Source: a virus. From it: 26,187 nt of DNA. Below, one piece after another: positions 6,281 through 14,654 of the stretch. The stretch covers positions 1-26,187 of the IMG/VR virus record IMGVR_UViG_3300030389_001792. One strand, 5' to 3'. The notes beneath the pieces were generated by a model. It worked only from the letters and a program-made list of their open reading frames with translations. It had not been told where the DNA came from and did no database searches. The position numbers and the translations under genes were made by a program. Each line of letters starts with the position of its first letter. Position 1 is the stretch's first letter.

Positions 6281-7456
6281 TTAAATTGCCTTTGGATATT
6301 TTTTCATTAAATCTTTTAAAGATAATTCTGAACCATCATCTCTTATTATTTGACGTAAAGCCTCTCTTGGACTTTTATTTTTTGTTTTTATTAGATAATT
6401 AAAAAAAGGTTTTTTATTACCAAGAGCTTCAGTTTGCATACTTGGATTTTTATTCAACCAATCAGGATAACTTTCATCTTGTGACACACGACCAACACTA
6501 CTTGGTCTTGTGTCAGGAAATCTTTTTCTTAAATCATCATCATCAATTATAGGTACAGTGGTTGATCTGCAATTAAAGTGTTGAGGTGGCATTGGACCTT
6601 CACCATATTTAAAAGTTTTACCATCTAGACTGCCACATAATGCGGTTGTTCTTGAGTCCAAAGTTGCTACATATTCATATCTTTGAGTTACGTCTTGGTT
6701 TGCAGCATAAACTTCTTGACTAGCCATTGTTTGTACTTGATTTACAGATGTTCTTACAATAGTTCTTACTTGATTGTTAGCTAATTTCATACCATTACCA
6801 CCTGCTAATGCCTGTGCCTTTGCTGTCATTTCTTGATTCTTACCAAACTGTAATCGACCTCTAAGTCTTTTTGATATTTTTGCCAATGATTCACCTTCTG
6901 TTATTCCAACTCTTATTTCTCTTGAAATTAAGTCAGCTTGTGATGATGCAATACCTCTAAATGCTTTTTCTATTACTTGACCACTAGGTAAAGTTATTGT
7001 TGAACCTTTTGCTGCTGTAAGACTAAATGTTCTGCCAACTTGTGATTCCAAAGTTGGCAATGTAAGAATATTTACTCTAGTTGGATCTGTATATACAATA
7101 CTTCTTGCAAAATCACCAGATACCTGCACTGTGTTTACATTTGCTGCACCACGAGGTAAAACTTTTTGTAATTCATTTGCAACAAAATCAGTTTGAAATA
7201 CAGCCAATGCCTGTAATTGATCTGCCATATATCTGGTGCCTTCAACAGACCAACCTTCTAAACTTTCTTTAAATTGCACAAGCATTGATCTGATACGAGC
7301 AACAGTCGCAGGTGCAGTAACTTCATCAATGGTTGCAAGTTTATAAGTCAAATCCAAGATTACGTTATTGTAATTAGTTACTATTTCTCTTGCTACACGA
7401 TTACTATATCTATTTAAATCAATAGATTGCCTGTAAAAGCTTTCTGGTATTGACAT
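6281..7456 (-). CDS. Minor head protein, Mu gpF/SPP1 gp7-like
   Basis: A 391-residue protein with a helical N-terminal half and a C-terminal MuF domain. The diagnostic stretch is ATLDSRTTALCGSLDGK at about 264-280 followed by GPMPPQHFNCRSTTVP at about 287-302. This family is incorporated at the portal vertex and is thought to act in head morphogenesis or enter the cell with the DNA. The start at 7456 lies four bases beyond the portal stop. Length is normal for the family. No extra toxin domain is seen after the MuF motif, only about 85 residues. Confidence 0.88.
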   Translation of the reverse strand: MSIPESFYRQSIDLNRYSNRVAREIVTNYNNVILDLTYKLATIDEVTAPATVARIRSMLVQFKESLEGWSVEGTRYMADQLQALAVFQTDFVANELQKVLPRGAANVNTVQVSGDFARSIVYTDPTRVNILTLPTLESQVGRTFSLTAAKGSTITLPSGQVIEKAFRGIASSQADLISREIRVGITEGESLAKISKRLRGRLQFGKNQEMTAKAQALAGGNGMKLANNQVRTIVRTSVNQVQTMASQEVYAANQDVTQRYEYVATLDSRTTALCGSLDGKTFKYGEGPMPPQHFNCRSTTVPIIDDDDLRKRFPDTRPSSVGRVSQDESYPDWLNKNPSMQTEALGNKKPFFNYLIKTKNKSPREALRQIIRDDGSELSLKDLMKKYPKAI

Positions 7457-7459
7457 AAC

Positions 7460-8890
7460 TTATTCTTCGTCATTTGTTTCTTCTTCATCTGGTTCTTCTT
7501 CAGGTTTTTCTGGTTCTTTTGGTTTCTTAGATTCAACCAGTTCACCTCTTTGTGTTGATTCAATCTCTTCCTCTACATCAAACTCATCACCTAAAACTTC
7601 ACCCTCATGCAATTGTTTTAATAAAGTTTCTTGTGTAATTGAACCTGCGGTATAAAGTTGTAGCAATGCTTGTATCTCTTGAGGTTCAAGTCTTTGTGAT
7701 AAGAAGTCTCTATTAACAAAACAGCTACCTGCTCTAGCATTTATATATTGACCATGAAAAACCAAACAGTTATCTATCATATCTTGCATCTGTTGTGCTA
7801 CGACCATCATTGTTGAGTCACCCTGTGACCTGTCAATTCTTTTTGCTTCTGCGGTTTCTGCCGACAGTTTTTGACCTAATACCGCAGCAAGACCTAACTC
7901 ATTAATTTGATTAGAAAGATTATCAAGTCTTTTAAACTGTGCATCATAACTACGACCTGCAGGTTCTATATATTCTGCACGACCATCAGAGGGAAAAGCA
8001 ATAGCCTCACCGGGTCCCGCAGAAACTTCTTCAGAGTTTTGCGGAAACCCATAAAAAGCAAGCATAGGTACAGCCGATATATGCAATTGATTATCTAAGT
8101 CAGATTGTATTTGATATGCTTTTAAATTTAATTCAGCAATATCTGCCATAGGAGGTCTTGACTCTAATAAATTTAATCTATTGGAATATGCTACTGAAAA
8201 TGGTATTTCTGATAAAGAAGTTGTACCTTCATCTATTTTGACAAATTTATTATTCTTATCTTTTTGATAAATTTCAAATGAACCTCTTTGTAAGAATCTT
8301 ATTTGCTCAACAATTTTTTCACCATATAAACCGTCAGGTATAGCTACTTTTTCTTGTAGTCTTAGTTGTGTAAATTTAACCTCACCATCAATCATTTCAG
8401 TTCTAAAACCCAAAATATCTCTTGGTGTATATGTAACCCAATAAGGTCTTCCGTTTTGATTAGATTTTGGTGCATCAACAAGAACACCAACATGACCATA
8501 TCTAACCATTTTTCTTGTAGTTTCATAAGTCCAGACGTTTAAGTCATTGCCTTGAAGATCTACATCAAATAAATTTTCTCGTATTTGATCTGAAGTTTCA
8601 TTTAATCTTACAGGTTTTCTAGTCAGCATACCTGCAAGCATTCTTTCAAGACGCAAGTAAAAAGGTGGACAAACAGAACGAGCTAATCTGTTGTCATAGC
8701 TTTCATCTAATTCTCTTGGTTCTTGAGGTAAATACCTTCTATGTTTTTTTCTCATCTGATATGTACCTCCCAACAAATCTTCTATAAGCATCCAATGAGG
8801 TTCTTGTTGAAACCAAATACTATTAGGATCATTTATTTCCTTTCCTTGAGAACTTGTCCCTCTGTCGTAATAGTTATAGCCTGAATACAC
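7460..8890 (-). CDS. Portal protein (DUF4055 type)
   Basis: A 476-residue protein located between large terminase and the MuF protein. Stretches such as NRLARSVCPPFYLRLERMLA at about 67-86 and GMLTRKPVRLNE just after it, YGHVGVLVDAPK at about 131-142, and an RLDNLSNQINELGLAA segment match portal proteins of the DUF4055 group. The last about 40 residues are an acidic tail rich in E, P and K. The start is GTG at 8890, supported by AAGGAG eight bases upstream. The dodecameric portal forms the DNA gate of the capsid. Confidence 0.87.
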   Translation of the reverse strand: MYSGYNYYDRGTSSQGKEINDPNSIWFQQEPHWMLIEDLLGGTYQMRKKHRRYLPQEPRELDESYDNRLARSVCPPFYLRLERMLAGMLTRKPVRLNETSDQIRENLFDVDLQGNDLNVWTYETTRKMVRYGHVGVLVDAPKSNQNGRPYWVTYTPRDILGFRTEMIDGEVKFTQLRLQEKVAIPDGLYGEKIVEQIRFLQRGSFEIYQKDKNNKFVKIDEGTTSLSEIPFSVAYSNRLNLLESRPPMADIAELNLKAYQIQSDLDNQLHISAVPMLAFYGFPQNSEEVSAGPGEAIAFPSDGRAEYIEPAGRSYDAQFKRLDNLSNQINELGLAAVLGQKLSAETAEAKRIDRSQGDSTMMVVAQQMQDMIDNCLVFHGQYINARAGSCFVNRDFLSQRLEPQEIQALLQLYTAGSITQETLLKQLHEGEVLGDEFDVEEEIESTQRGELVESKKPKEPEKPEEEPDEEETNDEE

Positions 8891-8930
8891 TTTTAAGACT
8901 CCTTAATTAATTACAGTTTAATAGCTTTCT

Positions 8931-10271
8931 TTAATAAAGCCTAATTCCAGTCTTGCGACCAGCACCCATATGTAATGGATTAAACAACCGCCAACAGATG
9001 TACCCAAGTGCGTCAACCATGTGGTCATAACCAGCTTCTTTGTCAGGGTCACCTTTTTCAGTATAACTTTGCAATTCAAGACACTCGATTAATTTTTTTG
9101 CAGAACTGTGAATTTTTAATCTAATGTTACCTCTACCATCTTCAAATAATCTTTGAACAGAATTAACTCTATCTCTTATTGGTGGATTTGATGCTGCGGA
9201 TTGATTAACAAATCCGTAGCCTTCAAGTATTTGGATGTCGGTTTTTGAAGCATTTGTGCTTCTATTACCGCCTGAAGCGTCAGGGTAGATATAAATTTTG
9301 TTAAACGGATATCTGCTCTTAATCTCTTTTGCCAATGTGTCAGTGTCATAACTAGCATTAATTTCATCAAAAATGGTCATTGAATCACCAATAGCAAGGC
9401 CAATCACAGCATTAGTATTCCCGATATTAAAGTCGATTCCAATTCTGAGTGGTTCGTTTTCTATATTTGGCTTTTCTTCAATGACATGAGTAGATCTTAC
9501 GAAGCGACTATAGACTACTCCAGTTGTTATATTACAGAACTCGCCATTTAAATATGCTTGCAGCAAACCAGATTCATAATTCTCTTCAAGTCTTGTAATA
9601 AAATCAGCAGGTAAATGTGGATTATCATAAGTCCTCATTTTTATAAGTCGTCTATCAGTTTTTGTTTTAGCTTCATTACTACCAAATGTATTCCACATCC
9701 ACCTAAATCCTTCAGGTGTAGACGCTACGCCAAACTGTCTTTGATTTCCACTACGAAGTCTTGCAAGAATCCTAGGAAAAGCACGGTCTGCAATACTTGG
9801 ACTTACTGTGTCTATCTCATCTGCAAGTACCCAAGCTAAATTAAGACCAATAATTCTTGACCAATTCTCAAACGACCTACACAAAATCTTGGCCTCTCCA
9901 TTTGGCAGATGCAAAGAGTACTCAGGCAATGGGGACTGACGTAGGGTATATGGAATACCATAATGCTCCAAAAACGTCTCAAAATCATTTTGCCAAATAT
10001 CTCGTATTAACGGTGCAGTAGGTTCCATAACTGCACCTGTAAAACCTTGATTATTCATAGCTAACTGAACAGCTTTGGCACAAAGACTACGAGTTTTACC
10101 AGCACCATAACCTGCTGAAAGTCCTATTATTTCAGTATTTTGGTCATTTACAAAATCTAATTGACCGGGGTGCAAGTCATTCTTTATGTCCTCCATTATC
10201 TTCTCACAGTCAATATTTGAAGAACTGATAGACTCTAATATCCCACCTTCTTGAATATCAAGAATACTCAT
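8931..10271 (-). CDS. terL: Terminase large subunit
   Basis: A 446-residue packaging motor. The ATPase domain shows Walker A AGYGAGKT at 53-60, Walker B WVLADE at 147-152 and the coupling motif STPEG at 184-188. The C-terminal RNase H-like nuclease domain starts LRIGIDFNIGNTNAVIGLA with D280, then IYPDASGG with D331, and GYDHMVDALGY with D420. All expected catalytic acids are present and the length is normal. The start overlaps the small terminase stop (ATGA). It cuts concatemeric DNA and pumps it into the procapsid through the portal. Confidence 0.95.
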   Translation of the reverse strand: MSILDIQEGGILESISSSNIDCEKIMEDIKNDLHPGQLDFVNDQNTEIIGLSAGYGAGKTRSLCAKAVQLAMNNQGFTGAVMEPTAPLIRDIWQNDFETFLEHYGIPYTLRQSPLPEYSLHLPNGEAKILCRSFENWSRIIGLNLAWVLADEIDTVSPSIADRAFPRILARLRSGNQRQFGVASTPEGFRWMWNTFGSNEAKTKTDRRLIKMRTYDNPHLPADFITRLEENYESGLLQAYLNGEFCNITTGVVYSRFVRSTHVIEEKPNIENEPLRIGIDFNIGNTNAVIGLAIGDSMTIFDEINASYDTDTLAKEIKSRYPFNKIYIYPDASGGNRSTNASKTDIQILEGYGFVNQSAASNPPIRDRVNSVQRLFEDGRGNIRLKIHSSAKKLIECLELQSYTEKGDPDKEAGYDHMVDALGYICWRLFNPLHMGAGRKTGIRLY

Positions 10272-10585
10272 TTAACTACACCACTTATCTTAGCCATAGT
10301 ATTTATACAACCTAAAGCAACATGAGGTTGACCATTTCTTCTTGCGTCTTGCGCCAATGTGCTTAATTGTGATAAAAGTTCTGCAGAAAATTGACGTCTA
10401 TCTATCTCCCAATCAATTGATATAAGTTTGTTTGCCTCTGCCAAGTATTCATCAACTTGCCTTGGCTTCACCCCCCATTCCCTTGTTCCATATGCCACAA
10501 TTTCTGAACGACTAGCATTTCTTGCTTTTAAACCAGCAACTTTGCGGACTCTTGCATCAAATTCTTTTTTAGTTGCTCGTTTCAT
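10268..10585 (-). CDS. terS: Terminase small subunit-like protein
   Basis: A 105-residue protein with an N-terminal helical DNA-binding-like segment (KKEFDARVRKVAGLKAR, then EIVAYGTREWGVKPRQVDEY, which fits a helix-turn-helix) and a C-terminal helical region (FSAELLSQLSTLAQDARRNG). It overlaps the large terminase start by four bases. Size, helix-turn-helix and position support the small terminase, which recognises the packaging site. Sequence identity to a named family is not visible to me. Confidence 0.8.
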   Translation of the reverse strand: MKRATKKEFDARVRKVAGLKARNASRSEIVAYGTREWGVKPRQVDEYLAEANKLISIDWEIDRRQFSAELLSQLSTLAQDARRNGQPHVALGCINTMAKISGVVK

Positions 10586-10586
10586 T

Positions 10587-11411
10587 TTATTTTTCTTGTA
10601 ACTTAAGATTAAAAGATTTTGGTTTGTAATCGGGATCTTTTATTAATGGTATGTCTTTAAACATACGCCAGTTATTTTTTATATGAAAGTGAGGTCTGCC
10701 ATATTTATTTTTAAGCTCTACAACGTCAGGCCATCTGCGTTGTAAAGCTCTTGAACCAAAAGCTCTTATATCTAGATTTTGATATGCAGTGCTGTTACCA
10801 CCTTTCATAGACATAGTTTTCATTTTTTCTTGTGTAATGAAAGTTGTACCGATAGTGCAATATTTATGAGCAAGTGTTTGCAGACATAAATCTACATCTT
10901 CATTCCATGGACCTCTCCAATTGAAAGGTAAGCTGTTTAGAACACACATACACGAGTAAACATGAACATTTTTTCTGAAAGGTACAGGGGTTATTCTTGC
11001 ATTTGACAAAAAAGAATAATATGGACCATAAATTCCAACATTTTTCCATTGGTCACAAAATTCTTCGCACAGTCTCAAACCTAAATTTGGTTCTATTTGT
11101 ATTCTTGTTCTGCCGTTAAAATGACAGAACCATCTTATATTGTCATCTATCTGCCAATGTCTTATATCTCCTTGCTTGCGAGAATAGTCGGTAATCCAAG
11201 AACGAGGTGGTGCTGATGTTCCATCATTGAGAAAGGGTAGGAGCAGAATTTTATCTTCACCAAAAATCTTGCTATAGTTCTCATATTCTGTTTCATCAAC
11301 CACAAGTTTAAATGGAACACCATATTCCATAAAAAGTCTTGGTGTCAAACAATTCTCAGATCGTTTATGTGATGGGATGAATATTGGATATTTTGGTAGA
11401 ATTTTACTCAT
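10587..11411 (-). CDS. TAGT/GREB1-like glycosyltransferase, probably DNA-modifying
   Basis: A 274-residue GT-A-type protein. The N-terminus YPIFIPSHKRSENC (8-21) is the nucleotide-sugar entry strand. HWQIDDNIRWF at 85-95 carries the DxD-equivalent acids D89 and D90. PWNEDVDLCLQTL at 168-180 supplies the distal acid motif. The late GGNSTAYQN and QRRWPDVVELKNKYGRPHFH segments agree with the TET/JBP-associated glycosyltransferase group (also in GREB1), whose phage members are proposed to glycosylate modified bases. It overlaps the radical SAM gene by eight bases and ends just before terminase. The substrate is unknown; a protein or cell-wall target is an alternative. Confidence 0.68.
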   Translation of the reverse strand: MSKILPKYPIFIPSHKRSENCLTPRLFMEYGVPFKLVVDETEYENYSKIFGEDKILLLPFLNDGTSAPPRSWITDYSRKQGDIRHWQIDDNIRWFCHFNGRTRIQIEPNLGLRLCEEFCDQWKNVGIYGPYYSFLSNARITPVPFRKNVHVYSCMCVLNSLPFNWRGPWNEDVDLCLQTLAHKYCTIGTTFITQEKMKTMSMKGGNSTAYQNLDIRAFGSRALQRRWPDVVELKNKYGRPHFHIKNNWRMFKDIPLIKDPDYKPKSFNLKLQEK

Positions 11412-12369
11412 TATTGTACAAACAGTTACGGCAAGCTGAAATCATTTCCCAATTATTATCAGCATGAGCTTTACGTAGTTCTTGCATTTTTTCGCTTTTC
11501 CATGCTTGTTCTAACGTCATGTTTTCAATATTGCCTATAGAAAGTTCTTTTCCCCATAATTTACAGCAGGGTAATATATCTCCCGAACTATCGACTACTA
11601 ATTGTTTATTTGGAAAGCTACATGGCTTTGGTTTTTCGTTTTCAAACAATGTAAGCCCAGTAACTATGCCCGGTACTTTGTTCATTGTTTGGAATGTTAT
11701 TACGTCTACTACATCAATCCACTGATCTTCAAACATTTTGGCTTCATGTTCATTAATTTTATTTTTCAAAAAACTAACTCTTACTTTTGGAAATTCAAGT
11801 CCTAATTCATTCCTTCTTTCCACAAGTCGTCTCACGTTTCTTACAACTTTTTTATAAAGACCATTTTTTCTTTGTTTGTTATAAGTTTCTTCAGTAGCTG
11901 CATCAATGCTGATAAATACTTTAGTCACACCGCTTTGCAGTAATGCTTCAATTCTTTGTTCTGTTAACAAAGAACCGTTAGTTACGAAGTAAATATTTAT
12001 AATTCCTTTTGACTTTGCATACGCTATTGCTTCTTCAAGATCTTTTCGAAGCAATGGCTCATTAATGTAATTTAACTTTATTGACTTGGTTCCCATTGCC
12101 GTAGCCTCGTCTATCAGACGTTTATATGTATTCAGAGGTATATTTTCTGCTGTTCTACCGCCTCCTATACCGTGAATACAAAATGGACAAGCCATATTAC
12201 AGCTGCCATTTAACTCAAAGTCAATTTGAATTGGTGCTTCTGGTACTGTTTTAAAAGTTTCTGCATCTTTCTGATTATTGATATAGTCATCCCATGCAAT
12301 TGGATCTGTCTCTGGTGGTCTTTTATAAAGAGCTTCAAGATTTTTTATATCAAAAAATGAATCACTCAT
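11404..12369 (-). CDS. Radical SAM/SPASM enzyme
   Basis: A 321-residue protein. The cluster motif CNMACPFC places C57, C61 and C64 in the CX3CX2C pattern of radical SAM enzymes. The core barrel follows, with IYFVTNGSLLT at about 126-136 and VFISIDAATEETYN at 151-164. The C-terminal part carries extra cysteines (C250, GDILPCCKLWG with C268 and C269, CRNC with C313 and C316), a SPASM-type region binding auxiliary iron-sulfur clusters. SPASM proteins commonly modify peptides or sugars. Here the overlap with ParB-like and glycosyltransferase genes suggests a role in a phage modification pathway, which is inference. Confidence 0.85.
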   Translation of the reverse strand: MSDSFFDIKNLEALYKRPPETDPIAWDDYINNQKDAETFKTVPEAPIQIDFELNGSCNMACPFCIHGIGGGRTAENIPLNTYKRLIDEATAMGTKSIKLNYINEPLLRKDLEEAIAYAKSKGIINIYFVTNGSLLTEQRIEALLQSGVTKVFISIDAATEETYNKQRKNGLYKKVVRNVRRLVERRNELGLEFPKVRVSFLKNKINEHEAKMFEDQWIDVVDVITFQTMNKVPGIVTGLTLFENEKPKPCSFPNKQLVVDSSGDILPCCKLWGKELSIGNIENMTLEQAWKSEKMQELRKAHADNNWEMISACRNCLYNNE

Positions 12370-13420
12370 CAGAATCCTCTGTAACGTTTTTCATTGGTTC
12401 TGCTTCAAAAACGTAGTTCAAGTGAGCAAACTTGTTCTTTTCTTTGAATGGCCACCAAATATATTTTGTCTTATCTGTCAGTTCTGCACCAATAAATTTA
12501 CCAAAATCTTCTCTATCTTTTTCGTTTTCGAAGTTTATTATTAGTTTTGGATTAGGTTTTACAGCTTGAAAGTCCATAAAATCACCCCACTGCTCATCTT
12601 CTAACCGCTTGACTTCATCCTTTGAACGTGAAACCATAAGCAAATTCTCGATCTTATCTTTGTCATAGCCTGTGCCTAACAGATCATCTTCAACGAGTAA
12701 CTCTTTTAAAAGTTCACTCATTTCTCTCATGTTAGTTTCAGCAAGATGGGTTACTTCATTATCTGCTGTGAGAATCTTTACGGCTTTGGTGGAGTTTGGT
12801 GGGAGGTCGAGTCTCAAAATTGGTACTGAAGTCAAACCTAGTAACTTTGCTGCTTCAACAATTCCATGACCTGCAAGTATAGTCAAATCATTGGCTACAA
12901 GTACATTTCGATAGATACCGTTTTCTTTTATTGACTGCTGTAAGTGTTCGAGTTGGTCAGGTGGGTGTACTTTATAATTTCTTGGATGTGGTTTTATTTT
13001 ATCTATTGATATCTGTTCTGCTTTTGTCTTTACAAAAGTATTGAGGTCAAACAATGCAGCAAGATTTTCGTCTATATCAAAATCTTGCAAGTCACTGAGT
13101 TCTGAAAGTAAGTTTTCTTCATGCCATTCAGACATTTCAGCAATTTTATTATCAGCAATAACATATGCTTTTTTCTCTTTTTCTGTCAGTCTTACAATTC
13201 TACATGGTACCAATTCTAATCCTAGTTCCATTGCTGCCATATATCTGCCATGACCTGCCAGTATAACTTTGTTCTCGTCACAGATAATTGGTTGAGTAAA
13301 ACCAAACTTATCTATTGCTGCAGCAAGTGATTGTATCTGCTCGTCACTATGGGTACGACTATTTTTCTCGTATTGTGTTAGTTGGTTAATAGGTAGTATT
13401 TCATTTATTATATTTTTCAT
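12362..13420 (-). CDS. Double ParB/sulfiredoxin-domain protein
   Basis: I choose the ATG at 13420 (MKNIINEILP), giving 352 residues; the longer reading to 13504 would run through a terminator and promoter. Two tandem ParB/Srx domains are visible: residues 8-95 with SRTHSDEQIQ and ILAGHGRYMAA (53-63), and residues 137-225 with HPRNYKVHPPDQLEHL and ILAGHGIVEAA (181-191). The C-terminal part (290-325) has PKLIINFENEKDRE and TKYIWWPF, an add-on I recall from phage modification-type ParB proteins. Such proteins may guide or regulate DNA modification or have nuclease or NTPase activity. It overlaps the radical SAM gene by eight bases. Confidence 0.83.
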   Translation of the reverse strand: MKNIINEILPINQLTQYEKNSRTHSDEQIQSLAAAIDKFGFTQPIICDENKVILAGHGRYMAAMELGLELVPCRIVRLTEKEKKAYVIADNKIAEMSEWHEENLLSELSDLQDFDIDENLAALFDLNTFVKTKAEQISIDKIKPHPRNYKVHPPDQLEHLQQSIKENGIYRNVLVANDLTILAGHGIVEAAKLLGLTSVPILRLDLPPNSTKAVKILTADNEVTHLAETNMREMSELLKELLVEDDLLGTGYDKDKIENLLMVSRSKDEVKRLEDEQWGDFMDFQAVKPNPKLIINFENEKDREDFGKFIGAELTDKTKYIWWPFKEKNKFAHLNYVFEAEPMKNVTEDSDE

Positions 13421-13441
13421 GCTGATAAATGTAATACAACA

Positions 13442-13470
13442 AGCATAGTAGAAAAGTAATTGGTTGACAA
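13442..13470 (-). promoter_or_regulatory. Candidate promoter for the ParB-to-tail operon
   Basis: On the minus strand TTGTCA (13470-13465) is followed after exactly 17 bases by TATGCT (13447-13442). It starts just past an intrinsic terminator on the same strand and about 22 bases before the ParB-like ATG, so this is where the downstream modification, packaging and structural genes would need a new promoter. Confidence 0.5.
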
Positions 13471-13492
13471 ATAAAAGCCTCCCGAAGGAGGC
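13471..13492 (-). terminator. Rho-independent terminator
   Basis: On the minus strand GCCTCC, a TTCG tetraloop and GGAGGC form a perfect stem, followed by TTTTAT. It lies eight bases after the stop of the 99-residue gene at 13501-13800 and insulates it from the ParB-like operon. Confidence 0.88.
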
Positions 13493-13500
13493 AGTTTGCA

Positions 13501-13800
13501 TCAAACAACTACATCAAGTTTTCCAATGTAGGGACATTCTGCTTGTGTTTCAAGGCAAGTGCAGACGTCTTGGTTATTCATTGACCAACCTTCAGCTTTT
13601 GAAATATCAAAAAGATGAACTATCAACTTTTGATTTTTTGGAAATTTATAAAGATGTTTATTACATCTTTTAAAATGTTTTCCGGCTTTGGTTGCAAGAA
13701 CTATTTTGTCCTCAGAACCTTGAGCCCAAGCGTTTGGGAGGCGGCCTCCGAATATGAAAGCAAGTGTAGTTGCTTTGTCTAAGTTTCTCGGCTTAGTCAT
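13501..13800 (-). CDS. Unknown 99-residue protein
   Basis: I do not recognise this protein. It starts MTKPRNLDKATTLAFIFGGR, has a basic middle (KAGKHFKRCNKHLYKFPKNQ) and a cysteine group near the end (CTCLETQAECPY). It is the first leftward gene, facing the early genes across the palindrome-rich control region, and it has its own terminator. A separately transcribed first leftward gene would fit a regulator or an early takeover protein, but no DNA-binding motif is visible. Confidence 0.7.
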   Translation of the reverse strand: MTKPRNLDKATTLAFIFGGRLPNAWAQGSEDKIVLATKAGKHFKRCNKHLYKFPKNQKLIVHLFDISKAEGWSMNNQDVCTCLETQAECPYIGKLDVVV

Positions 13801-13990
13801 AATTAATTAAATTTTCAAGTTTCCACCGGTATTACCCGGCAATTTAATTATAATACAATTAATTATAATTGTAATACAATTGTTACAAACTGAAACAATT
13901 TAATTATAATACAATTGTTACAGATTGTTGACTAAGGTTGTAATTGTAATACAATTAATAGTATTATATTAATATACCAAAGGAGGTAAC
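13801..13990. promoter_or_regulatory. Divergent control region with palindrome cluster
   Basis: No gene. Four copies of the 15-bp element AATTGTAATACAATT or a one-mismatch form lie at 13846-13860, 13867-13881, 13902-13916 and 13942-13956. A GC-flanked relative, GGTATTACC, is at about 13828-13836. Rightward: TTGACT (13928-13933), 16 bases, TACAAT (13950-13955), or TATTAT at 13962-13967, then AAAGGAGG before the ATG at 13991. Leftward: ATTACA, 17 bases, TATAAT (13854-13849) toward the gene at 13800. Confidence 0.65.
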
Positions 13991-14230
13991 ATGACCACTA
14001 CCACTCATCTAACACAAGATGATCTTCACCAAATTGAACTTGACAAGGAACGTGAAGAGAACAAAAAGCAAATCCAAAAGCTTGTTAACACCTACTGTGA
14101 AATGCACGGATGGGGAGCAGAGGATGCTTTAACTGAATGTTTAACTACTCTTGTTGAAATGCAAGGCACAACTGCTGATGCTATCGAGAGATTAAACGCT
14201 GTTAATGATGAATACATGGAGGACAGATAA
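13991..14230 (+). CDS. Unknown early protein, 79 residues
   Basis: First rightward gene. An excellent Shine-Dalgarno sequence (AAAGGAGG) stands before the ATG. The protein starts MTTTTHLTQDDLHQIELDKE and is acidic and helical, with VNTYCEMHGWGAEDALTECL in the middle, which could be a small helical bundle. The first nine codons resemble those of the gene at 14655, together with the promoter and ribosome site. Function unknown. Confidence 0.8.
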   Translation: MTTTTHLTQDDLHQIELDKEREENKKQIQKLVNTYCEMHGWGAEDALTECLTTLVEMQGTTADAIERLNAVNDEYMEDR

Positions 14231-14404
14231 ATGTATCAGAAACTTAATCGCTATACAATGATGAACTCAATTTTCAGTACTGGCTATGACATCTACGACC
14301 CATCTGGATGTCCCGCTTATTACAAATCAAGGCATTCTTTTCCTACCAAAAAAGAAGCCATAAATGCAATTCTTCACATAATACAGGAGAAGAAAAATGG
14401 CTAA
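14231..14404 (+). CDS. Unknown early protein, 57 residues
   Basis: The frame begins at the base after the preceding stop (TAAATG), with GGAGG inside the end of that gene as ribosome site. It encodes MYQKLNRYTMMNSIFSTGYD, then IYDPSGCPAYYKSRHSFPTK and KEAINAILHIIQ near the end. The pattern of aromatic residues and a closing helix looks like a small folded domain. It overlaps the next gene by eight bases. Function unknown. Confidence 0.7.
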   Translation: MYQKLNRYTMMNSIFSTGYDIYDPSGCPAYYKSRHSFPTKKEAINAILHIIQEKKNG

Positions 14405-14567
14405 AAAAAGGTACAGAAAATTTGAAAAGAACTTTAGTAAACAAACAACTGAAGAAATCAATCAAATTATTCTCGATCATCTAGTTCCAACTGATATGTG
14501 GGATTCTTCAAAGTACTGCAGTGCAAGTTGGACAATTACAGTTAACCTACAGCCTTGGGAGGATTAA
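14397..14567 (+). CDS. Unknown early protein, 56 residues
   Basis: The frame starts MAKKRYRKFEKNFSKQTTEE and ends WTITVNLQPWED. It overlaps the previous gene by eight bases, with AGGAGAAG upstream as ribosome site, and it ends exactly where the next palindrome-bearing promoter region begins. Basic N-terminus, acidic C-terminus. Function unknown. Confidence 0.68.
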   Translation: MAKKRYRKFEKNFSKQTTEEINQIILDHLVPTDMWDSSKYCSASWTITVNLQPWED

Positions 14568-14654
14568 TTATATTACAATTGTAACAGTTATATTAACTAC
14601 CCTTAATTGTATTACAATTAATGGTATAATAATAATATAAACAAAGGAGGCCAA
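14566..14654 (+). promoter_or_regulatory. Early promoter with two palindromes
   Basis: Holds AATTATATTACAATT (14566-14580) and the perfect AATTGTATTACAATT (14605-14619). Five bases after the second is TGGTATAAT (14622-14630), an extended -10 of the form TGnTATAAT. A recognisable -35 is lacking; TTAATT at 14603-14608 is weak. AAAGGAGG stands before the ATG at 14655. The palindrome therefore covers the -35 and spacer. Confidence 0.7.

Noticed and set aside
13421-13504. Longer start of the ParB-like protein
   Set aside because: It would translate through a terminator hairpin and a candidate promoter; the ParB domain begins right after the ATG at 13420.
13846-13956. CRISPR array or replication origin iterons in the repeat cluster
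   Set aside because: Copies are palindromic, irregularly spaced (21, 35 and 40 bp) and recur at distant promoters, which fits operators better than a CRISPR array or an iteron origin.
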